In this document: piece after piece, positions 19,635 through 29,900 of the stretch | Numbering within the stretch: position 1 is the first letter of the stretch | How the letters are laid out: each line of letters starts with the position of its first letter | Assembly (NCBI RefSeq): GCF_030253575.1 | Contig: NC_080559.1 | Location: forward strand, 34,343,501-34,407,500 | Direction of reading: 5' to 3' | Length of the DNA stretch: 64,000 bases | Origin: Rhododendron vialii | Taxonomy: Eukaryota > Streptophyta > Magnoliopsida > Ericales > Ericaceae | The notes under the pieces: generated by a model | What the model was told of the DNA's origin: nothing | Database searches by the model: none | The model's input: the letters and a program-made list of their open reading frames with translations, nothing else | Position numbers and translations under genes: made by a program

Positions 19635-21665
19635 TCTATTCTCCATCCTGATAGTAAAGAGTTGATTGATCAGGTTGCTTCGATTGGCAATTGCTTGGCA
19701 TATCTGAAACTCTCGGAATGATTTTATTTTTAAGGGGGTTACTATAAACCCTTTGGACACCATTGGCAGAGCTTGGGCAGCCCATATGGAGTTTCTTAAT
19801 TTCTTTGTGAATCCTTCTATCTCTATGGCTAACCTTAGCGAAGGGCATAAAAACTCTTCGTGAAAGGATTTAGAATTTATAATTCCCTCAAAATCAACTG
19901 TGATGTTACTGTGGAGAAAGATGGATTTGCAGTGATGGTGGTGGCAGTGGTGAGGAACCATGAGGGGAAGCTGGTGGATGGATTAACCAACCAGGTGAAG
20001 TTTGCATCAAGTTGTTCAAGGGGGAGGCTTTGGCAATCAAGCAAGTGTGTTTACTTGTTAAAGCAATAGGGATCAACTGATAAGCACCCGATAATACAAT
20101 TAAGGGTGTGCTAGTTGTCTAGTTTTAGTTATTTTTTTCGTTAATTTAGTTGTTTTAATTGCTTTTGCTCGTAAAGAAGTTTTGTTTGTATTGTAGGAAT
20201 TTTCCTATTAATAGGAGTTTTTACGGCATAAGGGATGTTAAGAGACGAAAGAGACCTGACGGCTCACCAAGGCAAAGCATGGCCAAGGCGAAAAACAAGA
20301 CTAAGTGCTAGCAGATAGCATCTCGGCATCGATAGAACCTGTGTCATCCCATCGGTACCGAGCCAATCAGCAGAAGCTTTGAAGTATCTCAGCATTGGTA
20401 GAAGAAAGCACATTCAATCGGTACCGAGAGGTTATCCAGGAAGGCAGTTAATGGACTTGGCATCGATTGAATGAAATGTTTCCCATCGATGCCGAGGGCC
20501 TTAGCTTAGCAGCGTAAGGGCGCCATTGCCATCGGTACCGAGAGCCTTAGGAGAATGATTTTTGGATCTCCGGAAGAATATTCTGAGCGCGTACCTTGAA
20601 GTAGAATAGATTTGATTGCCTCATTTTTTGAGATCGAGATCTAGATTTTGAATTGTTCTTGGTTGTTTTTCATTTTCAGCTTTGAATCTTTAATTTTCTG
20701 TCTTAATTAGCTAGTTTTTATTACTTTCGTCTTCATTAAAGTTGTAGCCACTACTCCGATCTATCGTTTAATCTAATTTTCTTCTAGCGTTGTTATTTCA
20801 ATTATGCTAAGTAGATTTTTGCTTGCTCTTATCTTCATAGATATGTGTGAGTAGTTTTCCAAGGTTAGGTCATGCGGTGATTAGCACCTAATGACTCGAG
20901 TAAAAATTACATTTCTCACCAATAAAGTTTGAATTTTTGGTTTGAAAATCGATGTGGGGTTTGGGTTTATTTGTCAAATTGCTAAGGTGTTAACATCCTT
21001 GATCATGTGTAGGTAAGAGCATTGCCTACTTACCACACATGATGCTTGGAGCTCTGTCGCACGAGGCATTTGCTAAATAAATTCTAGAGCTAGCTTGGTA
21101 ATCGAACCATCTTATTTTCCGGTTTGGGAACCTTAATTGAGTTTCTTAAACCGTGTAATTGGGTGAAGAATGTAGTTCAACTCGAGTCGTGGGTGTTAGT
21201 AATTCCTAGACCTAACCTGCTTTTTATCCTAGTTTATTCCCGTTTAATTTAGCCCTTTTACTTTCCACCGCAAACGTAAAACAAAGTTGGCTACCTAAAA
21301 GCTGAAACCCGTGCTTACATCTACAAATCCAACAAAGCCGTATTAATTATTCCCGTGGATACGATCCCGGTCTTCCGGATTATTATGCTTCAATTGACGT
21401 ATTAAGCCCTACGCTTGGGGTATTATTCCTTATATCGGAGCGAACGAAGCATCAACCAATCGGTGATAGAATCGGATAACAAGCAGGCGATTATACTTGG
21501 CATTTCTGAATCAGTTCCCCCACGGGAAGTAGCAGCTATAATTATGGATATCAGAGATTTGGCTCAATAGCAGGGGATTTCTTTCGACTTGGTTAGAAGA
21601 TCAGTGAATCGGGTGGCACATGAGGTGGCCTCCTTGGCAAAGACAAGCAAGCTTCCTCTTGATTG
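19635..21665 (+). pseudogene. LINE RNase H-like end, copy 2, split by solo LTR
   Basis: The plus-strand RNase H-like region resumes near 19640 and is interrupted at 20077/21452 by the solo LTR. It continues with SVIESDNKQAI-type sequence and ends near 21660. There are many frame breaks, including a stop near 21568. Joining 20077 to 21457 recreates the uninterrupted GGATCAACCAATCGG found in copy 1 near 16013-16027. Confidence 0.66.
20078..21451. mobile_element. Solo LTR, 1,374 bp, TSD TCAAC
   Basis: Starts TGATAAGCACCCGATAAT and ends CGGAGCGAACGAAGCA. It is flanked by TCAAC at 20073-20077 and 21452-21456. Copies 1 and 3 of the surrounding repeat lack it and give the empty site directly. The interior has no ORF. 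Near the 3' end CGTGGATACGATCCCGGTCTT resembles a motif common in long LTRs of plant Ty3/gypsy elements (family knowledge, unverified). A motif close to CATCGGTACCGAG occurs four times between about 20350 and 20545. Confidence 0.85.
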
Positions 21666-22706
21666 GAGGGCAAGGCTAATCCTCCTTGTTTAGCATTGTC
21701 TTTTTTAAGCTTTGATAGCTCCTTTTTGTAGCCTTGAAAGCAGGATTGGCGGATTAAAAAAAAAGGAAAACTAATGGATACGCTCTCTCTAAAAAGCAAA
21801 CTTTAATGCTACCCTAATCTTAGTTGTTTTTGATTCATGTCCTCCTTTTTGAGAATTTCAATTCAATTAGGATTTTTTTTTTCTATTCGTTGAACCTAAT
21901 GTCGCAAAATATCAAGATACATAACAAAGTAATACTACTGGAACTTCGTCAATGCCACAGAATACGTTTAGAACCATTTCTCCATTTTTGTTATATGTAT
22001 CATAGACTCTTCTTAATAGAGGAATTGAATGGCTTTAGATTGTTGGGGATTTATTCCATCATAATCATAAAACACTAACAATCAGAAATGGCAAGAAATA
22101 CAAAAATCATGAACTCAAATAATCAAAGATACTACTTAGACAAGTATAGTAGGGAGAAATAGTTTGTGAGATGGATGAGAGGCACGACATCTGTCCTACA
22201 GCCATATTTGCTTCCTTTCGTATAAGTTCTAACGGCTAAACACAATTGCAAGTTACAGCTCACAAATCTTACAGTTTGTCTCTACGTTACACTATCGGTG
22301 GAAAACATGGATGCCAAGTATGAATTGAATTGCCCGTATAAAATAAAGGAGATAGAGAAGAGAGAACGTAAAATGCATTAATACCAATGTAGATGGTCCT
22401 CTATTATTTATAACACTCAAAAAAAAAATTCCCAAGAGTCACGCACGCAAAAGTGGTGGTATGGACACCAAAATTTGGGGTTTTAAACGTATAAGCCCTG
22501 TCAAGCATACTTCTTAGGATTATGCCGATGATTAAGCAGTTTTTATGTGCTTCGATGAATTGTGGAAAGCCTTGTGAATTCTCAAGAACTCTTAAGAAAT
22601 AAAAGAGTACCTTAGAGCTGGAATGGAAGTATCGAATGCAACTTAGAATGAGTAGAGAGGCGTGAATGTGTTTTAGCCTCAGTGGTGCCGACAATCTTTC
22701 AATTAG

Positions 22707-23425
22707 TCTACTTTCGACCAACTTTTTATAAACTAAAATATATAATTTTTATGGTTTGATACAACCTTCTTTTAATACGTCGAATACCCTCTTTATCGAT
22801 ATTAAATAGGTTTCGGTCTAGTTTAATATAAATGAGATACAAACGTTCTAAAGAATGATTTATTTATTTACTCACTGAAGGTAAACTAGTCATATCTTTT
22901 AAGGTACAAATAACTTTGGATCAAAACTATTTGGGTTAGAAAATAGACTTACCAAACTTTCTAACGGTTCAAACCTTGCAAAAATCGGAGTTCGAGAGTG
23001 TCCGAAGCAAGACTTGAAAGTTTGACAAATTATGGAGTTTGAGGTCAGGCGCCGCACCTAGGCACCATTTCATGCGCCCCGGGTGCAATAAGATGCGCCT
23101 CAGGCGCATTGAAGATCAAAAATTTGTTATATTTTACGGGCTTCTCCCGAACACTTCCGAACTCCGATTTTCGCAAAGTTTGAACCGTTAGAAAGCTTGT
23201 TGAATCTACTTTTTAACACAAGTAGTTTGGATCCAATATTATCTGTATACCAAGTGATATGACTATTTTACCCTTAGTGATTCGAAAAGTAAATTGTTCC
23301 TGTAATTAACGCTGGCATCACCTTCATTTTAAAATGGATAAAGACCTATTATATATTAATAAAGAGGGTTTTTAAAGTACTAAAAGATAGTAGAATATGG
23401 CCATAAAAATAAGAAAACAGACCAC
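22707..23425. mobile_element. Foldback element inside repeat copy 3
   Basis: Third copy of the ~0.7-kb foldback, with GC-rich loop around 23038-23110 (GCGCCGCACCTAGGCACC, GCGCCTCAGGCGC). The arm motif AAAATCGGAGTTCGAGAG pairs with CTTCCGAACTCCGATTTT. Confidence 0.7.
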
Positions 23426-24009
23426 TAAAAAGATCATGGGAACACTACCACCCTCCGCCACCAACAATCTTGCCGTAACATAATCCGTCCACCACCATGA
23501 TCACTTCACCACCTCTACCACCACAATTCCACTCTGCGATAATAGTGGCCAACTGTAATGATCTCAAAACATCCTAAAATATCTCAATAGTTTAGAAACG
23601 TATCTAACTTTTTGCTCTTTTCATCCCAAGAAACAACCCCACAAGACACTCAAAACACATCTAATTTTTTTGTTATAAAGTCAAGATTATCTACAACCTA
23701 ATGAGTTGAGGTTAGCAAAAATGATGTACATAAGTTAGAAGCTATAATGCATAACCAGAAAAAGCATTTGAACAACTCATTGTTGCCTCTATTGTTGTTC
23801 ATTTCTTCTTCACTCGATTCCTATTCTTTTTTTAGTATGAGATAGTGGAATTCACAACCCAAATGTGGAAATTGATGGACTACATGCATGCAATTCATGC
23901 GCTATAGGATTCAGGAAATATTCACCATCCATTATTTCGTTTGCTTTTTATTGCATGTCACTACTTGAGAAGTTATGATCGAAGGTGTGTAAAAAATCCT
24001 GACAACAAA

Positions 24010-24342
24010 AAAAAAAATCATTTTAGAAGAGGTTGTGGGCGGTCAGCTTTGTGCCTAGTTTGTAATGGAGCTTTAGAATCGATTGAACATTTGCTTTTTG
24101 ATTGTTTGTGGGCGAGAGCGGTGTGGTTTGGTTCCCATGTGAATCTTGGTCGTGGAAGGGGGCCTCCTGCTCTTAAATGGACATCCCAAGTGATTGACTT
24201 GGAGAAATCTATAAAGGATAGTAAAAAAAAAAAATTTTGGAAAGTCGCGCATTTTATACCAACCAACACAAAAACAAAGGTAGATCAACCCACTGTACAA
24301 AATCTTTACAAAGGAAACTCCTCACTACAATCTGCCCAAAAA
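24010..24342 (+). pseudogene. LINE zf-RVT fragment, copy 3 (best preserved)
   Basis: Reads SALCLVCNGALESIEHLLFDC followed by LWARAVWFGSHVNLGRG, the complete C-x2-C...H-x4-C zinc-binding signature of the LINE zf-RVT domain. It then enters an A/T run and stops making sense before the antisense fragment. The upstream RT domain is absent. Confidence 0.7.
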
Positions 24343-24344
24343 AC

Positions 24345-25060
24345 TACAAAATTAAGTACCAAGAACTTGGCTTGAAATATTCCAGAGACTGCGTAGCCTT
24401 TGGTTCTCGAGGGAGTGGGGGAAATGCTTCCAAGTACACACACGAAGTCTGACATTATCCCCAATACAAGCCAGCACTGCATCAGCCCTTCTGCTTCTAC
24501 CAGCAAAAACTCGAGAGTTCCTTTCCATCCGTAGATGGTAGACCCCAGCCACCAAGACTAGCTTGAACAAAAAAGAACTGCAGCTCATATCCTTAGGATG
24601 ATCAATAGCCCACATAATTTCTCACTATATATCCCACACCTTCAGATTTCTCTGAATCTGGAATCTGTTAAGGATAACCTTCAAAATGCTGCTGGAATAG
24701 CTACATTCAAAGAACAGGTGTTGCAACGTTACATCACTTATAGAGCACAACACAAAACCAGGATCAATCATTGTCCCCCATCAACAAAGTCTCTCCTTTG
24801 TAGCTAACCTCTTCCAGCAAGCTAACCATAAAATGAACGACCACCTTGAAACACTTTTGGAAAACCGCACCATTGAAGCCACTGAACTATCCCTCCTCTG
24901 TGCCTAAGAGCCTCCTAAGTGTGCTTGCTTGGTATTGTATTGGCCAGTAGGGAAATAACCCATATAACTTCATCTTCCCTGGCCTTTCGAGGTCGAATTG
25001 AACTAGGAATTGAATTATGAATCTGTTGAATCAAGGAGGATCTTGGTCTTGGCCAATTCC
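24345..25060 (-). pseudogene. Antisense LINE fragment, copy 3
   Basis: The minus strand reads FKLVLVAGVYHLRMERNSRVF and FAGRSRRADAVLACIGD. Upstream is a degraded zf-RVT-like part (TKERLC-like, around 24800). It has the same orientation and place as in copies 1 and 2. Confidence 0.6.
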
Positions 25061-25084
25061 ATTCTCCATCCTGATAGTAAAGAG

Positions 25085-25710
25085 TTGATTGGTCAGGTTG
25101 CTTCGATTGTCGATTGCTTGGCATATCTGGAACTCTCAGAATGATTTTATTTTTAGGGGGGTTATTATAAATCCTTTGGACACCATGGGCAGAGCTTGGG
25201 CTGCCCATATGGAGTTTCTTAATTTCTTGGTGAATCCTTCTGTCCCTATGGCTAACCTTAGCGAAGGGCCTGAAAACTCTTCTTGGAAGGATCCGAACTT
25301 TATAATTCTCTCAAAATCAAATGTGATGTTGCTATGGAGAAAGATGTATTTGCGGGGATGGTGGCGATAGTGGTGAGGAACCATGAGGGGAAGCTGATGG
25401 ATGGATTAACCAAGCAGGTGAAGTTTGCCTCAAGTTTTTCAAGGGGGAGGCTTTGGCAATCAGGCAAACGTGTTTACTTGTTAAAGCAATGGGGATCAAT
25501 CATGCGGTGATAGAATTGGATAACAAACAGGCGATTATGCTTAGCATTTTTGAATCAGTTCCACCATGGGAAGTAGCAGCTATAATTATGGATATCAGAG
25601 ATTTAGCTCAAGAGCAGGGGATTTCTTTCGACTTGGTTAGAAGATCGGCGAATCGAGTGGTGCATGAGGTGGCCTCCATGGCAAAGACGGGCAAGCTTCC
25701 TCTTGACTGA
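25085..25710 (+). pseudogene. LINE RNase H-like end, copy 3
   Basis: Overlapping plus-strand frames read LSIAWHIWNSQNDFIFRGV, KIKCDVAMEKDVFAGMVA and then AVIELDNKQAIML with RSANRVVHEVASMAKTGK. The catalytic aspartate context NCD is changed to KCD. Frame changes occur near 25285 and 25455-25510. A coding remnant only. Confidence 0.68.
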
Positions 25711-25795
25711 CTGGAGGGCTAACTAATCCTCCTTGTTCAGCTCCTTGTCTTTTTTAAGATTTGATAGTTTTTTTGTGGCCTTGAAGACATGATTG

Positions 25796-26167
25796 CGTTG
25801 GGTCGAGACCCGACCCGAACCACACCTCTACGCACACAAAACAAGCATACGCACACACCCGAGAGATTGAGAGAAAAAATTTCACTATGTATAAATCAAT
25901 ATACAAAGCTAACTAAAAAACTCTCGGAGAACCACAACTGGTTCCACTCCGGGAAGCCACAACCGCCCCCGCACTCTCCTCCCTCTCTCCCTCACGTTGT
26001 GTACTCCCACTCCGGCGGCACTCTCCGGGGAGCCACAACCGGCTCCCCCACCGCACACCACGCTCACATGTCTCTCTCTCTCAATACATACAAGAGAAAA
26101 ACAAAAACAGTTGGTGAAGGAGCGATCCCCTGTGGTTGACACCACACACATGGGAGAAAACCCAACA
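25796..26167. mobile_element. Solo LTR, 372 bp, TSD GATTG
   Basis: Runs from CGTTGGGTCGAGACCC to GAGAAAACCCAACA. The ends are inverted copies (TGTTGGGT expected, first base now C). GATTG flanks both sides (25791-25795 and 26168-26172). Copies 1 and 2 of the surrounding repeat carry the empty site (GATTGGCGGATT near 16309 and 21750). It contains a TATA-like TATGTATAAATC near 25887. No internal region or second LTR. Confidence 0.85.
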
Positions 26168-26303
26168 GATTGGCGGATCCAAAAAAAAACCGTGTATTGA
26201 GGTAAACTAATGTATACGCTCTCTCACAAAAGCAAACTTTTAATGCTAGTCTAGGCTTAGTTGTTTTTTGATTCATGTCCTCCTTTTTGAGAATGTCAAT
26301 TCA

Positions 26304-26932
26304 ACAAAGACGTCGAAGGGTTGCACATGCCTCCGGAGATAGACTTATTCACGGAGCCGCTACAAACAAGCTACTATCGGAGTTGTGTGATTTCAACAAT
26401 TCGTTTCGGCTTTGGACGGTCCAGATTTAAATGAAACTTTTTCAGGGTCTTCGAAAAAATTTCATTAAAATCCGAATTGTCCAAAACACACTAGAGGCTT
26501 GAGTTTTACCGATGTATATAAACAACTATTCACAGAAAGCTGGGCGATTATTTTTTCTCATACCTCCGAACTATTATTTTCTAATCTATGCATTTCCTAT
26601 TTCCAAAGTTTAAAAAAAAAAAAAAAAACATAAATAAATACTCCTATTTGGGCTCACAGCGGAACCCAAGATTTGTGGGTACCACTTAATAACGGTTAAT
26701 CTAACCACACAAAATACACTCCCAAAAATACCCAGTTCAATCGGAGCCACAAACTGCAAACTTCGTGTCAAACCCAACTCCTTATGCTTCTTCGACTCCT
26801 CTCTCTCTCTCTCTCTCGCACACACGCACACAAATAATCTGCCCAACCCATAACAGAAATCAAACGTAACACGCCACATTTCCATCCCCCAGGATTCTTC
26901 TTCTTCTTCAGACAAAGAAACACAGAAAAAGT
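26304..26932 (+). promoter_or_regulatory. Upstream region / presumptive promoter and 5' UTR of the transporter gene
   Basis: Unique sequence between the triplicated repeat and the transporter start codon. It contains an A-run near 26612-26628, a CT microsatellite at about 26800-26818 and a TTCTTCTTCTTC run at about 26896-26907, both common in plant 5' UTRs. No clear TATA box at a fixed distance was chosen. The proximal LTR at 25796-26167 lies about 0.77 kb upstream of the ATG and could have altered regulation. Confidence 0.4.
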
Positions 26933-29900
26933 ATGGCGAAATTCACAGTCAGAGCAGACCACAACTTGTTTTGCCAATCACACTACAACCCATGTCAGAG
27001 CTCTATCTTCAACACTTCTGTCAGCCGCCGTCACTTCCACGTTTTCCCCTCAAGACCTCGCTTGAAATTCGTAGTCCCTTGTAGTATCAAAGAGAAGGAA
27101 AACGTTAAAGATAGCGAGAAAGTCACAGTACCGGTACTGAAAGGGATTCGGGTCGATGAATTGGGAGACGAAATTAGTTCTGAGAAAGTGGGTTTTAATT
27201 GGACTTGGCCGCCGTGGAAGAATCTTCCTCAAAGATACAAAATTATTGGTACAACGTCACTGGCTTTTGTTATTTGTAACATGGACAAGGTAAAGTTTAT
27301 ATTTTTATCTGTTATGCATTTGTTAATTTTGGACTTTTGGGGGTGTCACTTGTCTATGTCTAGTTTCTTTGCATTGCCAAGTGGATGTTGGGTTGCAGCT
27401 AAAATTATGGTAAAACGATAATTACTGAAAAGAACAAGGAACTTCTTGAAAATCAGCTTTTTAAAGTTATTTTTGGAGAAGTTCTGCCAAAGGTATAGCT
27501 TTCAGGAGAGAAGAAAAAGGCGTTAGATAATTCAGTTAAGCTTCATAAACACTCTAGATGGCTACTGCATTTTGGTGCTTACAAAAGAAATTTCGGGTCC
27601 GTCTCTCGTTTAAATTGGTCAAAGGAGCTAACTTGGCCTATAAAGATGTCAAGGGTACCAATGTACGAAAGAAAATAAGAGAATATAGTTGGTTTTGGTT
27701 AACGAAAAAGCGAAGAGTAATGTTAATGACAGCATTGATTGCTGAATTATGGGTGATTGCGATTGGATAAAAGAAAAGAGTAACATAACTAATTGGTTGT
27801 TGGGTTGATTATTATTGTTGTTGTTATTATTTGGATTGAGTTAATAAGGATGTATGTTTCCTTCGGTAGGTGAACTTGAGCATTGCGATAATTCCCATGT
27901 CCCATCAATATGGGTGGAATTCATCGGTGGCTGGACTAGTACAGTCGTCTTTCTTTTGGGGTTACGCATTAAGTCAATTGCCTGGAGGATGGCTTGCGAA
28001 GACATTTGGTGGGAGGTTAGTTCTGCATTGTCCACGATATCTGTAGTTTGATTGCAGTTCTTGAATTTCTAGCTTGGCTACTTTGTTTTTCGCTTGCCAG
28101 CTGATATAGAGGAACTTTCTCAAGTTCTTGGTCATGTTATGAGTTGTAGACGTCATAATAAGAGTGCACAAAGAAGGTGTTGTTGCACATTATCAAGCTG
28201 TAGCCCAATGAAGCCCATGGATTCCCACTATTATATTTCTCATATAGGATATGCTAACCTTGATACGTCTATGAAAAGTGTATTGAAATGTGGGAGGTGT
28301 ACAAGCATTTGTAATTTTTTTGGATTGCATGATTATTTGGTCTGCCGGAACCTCATCCTCTAGGGGTTTAATTTTCGAAGTATGATCCAGACATCACAAT
28401 TAACCAGTCCCCTCTATTGTTGCAGAAAAGTTCTTGAGATTGGAGTCTTGACCTGGTCACTAGCTACAGCACTTGTTCCTGTTCTTGCTGGATTTATGCC
28501 TGGTCTAATTTTGTCAAGGATATTGGTAAAGTTGTAGTTTAAGCCGTTTCCATCAATTTCTGTCATTCTGGTTGAATGCACCATGGCCCTAAGTATTTTT
28601 CATAGATATCGAGGTTTGGTTTGTGCTACTGATATTAGCTGTGCATAGACATGTATAGAATGGTTCATTTTGGTCCCACTTTCTTTTAAGTTGCTCACAT
28701 TACCTCTTAAGGACAAATTTTTTACTTTTTTAGTGTTCTTTGTGGAGATTTGTGATATATTCACAACTGTTTCAGCAGTTCAACCAAGAATTTTGGCACA
28801 ACTCTTCTTATTCGGTTTACTCTTTTGTTAAACATAGGTTGGAATAGGAGAAGGTGTTTCCCCATCAGCTGCCACCGATCTGATTGCCAGGCATGTTTGA
28901 CCTTGAAAAGTATTTTTAGAGGCATGTTTTTCTATGAACTGTGTCAACTTATATTTGGCTAAGATCTTGGTTAATATCTGTAATGTGGTTCTAATACTAG
29001 ATCATTGATTGATTTTTTTGCTTTCCAGTTGTCATAATGTGCTATTCATGAGTTTTTCCTCGAAATTTTTTTTACTGTAATTACAGGTATCTGTAAAACA
29101 TTCGGCATTAGCCATCTTTGTTTTGGTCCTGATCAATAGCGTTAGTCAAGTATTATTCTGTTCCGTAAATGGTTGCCATGGATTGTATGAAGCACCTGGG
29201 TTGATGGTAGGTCTGTTTCCAGCGTTCTATCTGAAAATGTACTAAGATGTTTCTTGCAGAATGTAGGTGGAAATGAATTTTTAACTACAATAATGCCACC
29301 GTAATTGGTTTATTCAACAGAATCAACACTAATATATGTTCAAATCACAAAGCGGCGTAAATTGAGAAGTATGTAGTCAAATTTTGCCCAAATGATGCTT
29401 ACTCCTTTCTTGATCATTTTGATGGTTGGTGACATTATTGGAATTAAATCTGAGGAATAATGGACGAGTTACTTGTGCTTCCATGCTTTCGAAGTTTCAG
29501 GAGTATTTTAAGTTTGTAACGCAATTAATGTCTATAAAGTAAACATGTTTTCAACAATATGTTTCGGGAGTATGGATGGAAGTTTAGTCAAACTTGAATG
29601 TTCTATATCCCTTTGTGATCAGAATCAGCAAAAACATACACATTATAATAACTTTAGATAACAGAGTTTGGGCCTTTTCAGCCGTCAAATATATGGTTTG
29701 TGATTATTGTGATTATTGTCATATTATTGTATATTGTGCTGCTAATGCCACCAAAGTTGTAGAATGCTGTAGGTAATTGTTTTCTTCTTTGATTTTAGAA
29801 AGTTTTTCCTAGTAAGTTTCCATGATTCTCAACGGTTCATGGTAGTTGTTCAAATGCTTTGCAGTTGAGGGAAGAGTTTTTGAAAATATTTTTTCATTTC

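Larger units (their letters stand above)
16527..21944. repeat. Tandem segmental repeat, copy 2 (with solo LTR)
   Basis: Second copy of the ~4.1-kb segment, enlarged to 5.4 kb by the solo LTR at 20078-21451. The sub-block order is as in copy 1. The junction with copy 1 is a low-complexity stretch, (AT)n followed by T-runs, around 16440-16470, and the one with copy 3 is a T-run near 21871. The recurring junction sequence is TCGCAAAATATCAAGATACA. Copies 2 and 3 keep the full GC-rich foldback loop that copy 1 has shortened. Confidence 0.8.
21945..26303. repeat. Tandem segmental repeat, copy 3 (with solo LTR)
   Basis: Third copy, with the same block order, extended by a 372-bp solo LTR. Homology to the other copies ends near 26303 after TTTTTGAGAATGTCAATTCAA, where unique sequence begins. 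Its zinc-binding fragment is the best preserved of the three. Its foldback right arm has lost about 25-30 bp near 23405. Confidence 0.8.

Noticed and set aside
25789-26139. Pro-rich 116-codon frame upstream of the transporter gene
   Set aside because: It lies almost wholly within the solo LTR at 25796-26167 and lacks any recognised domain.
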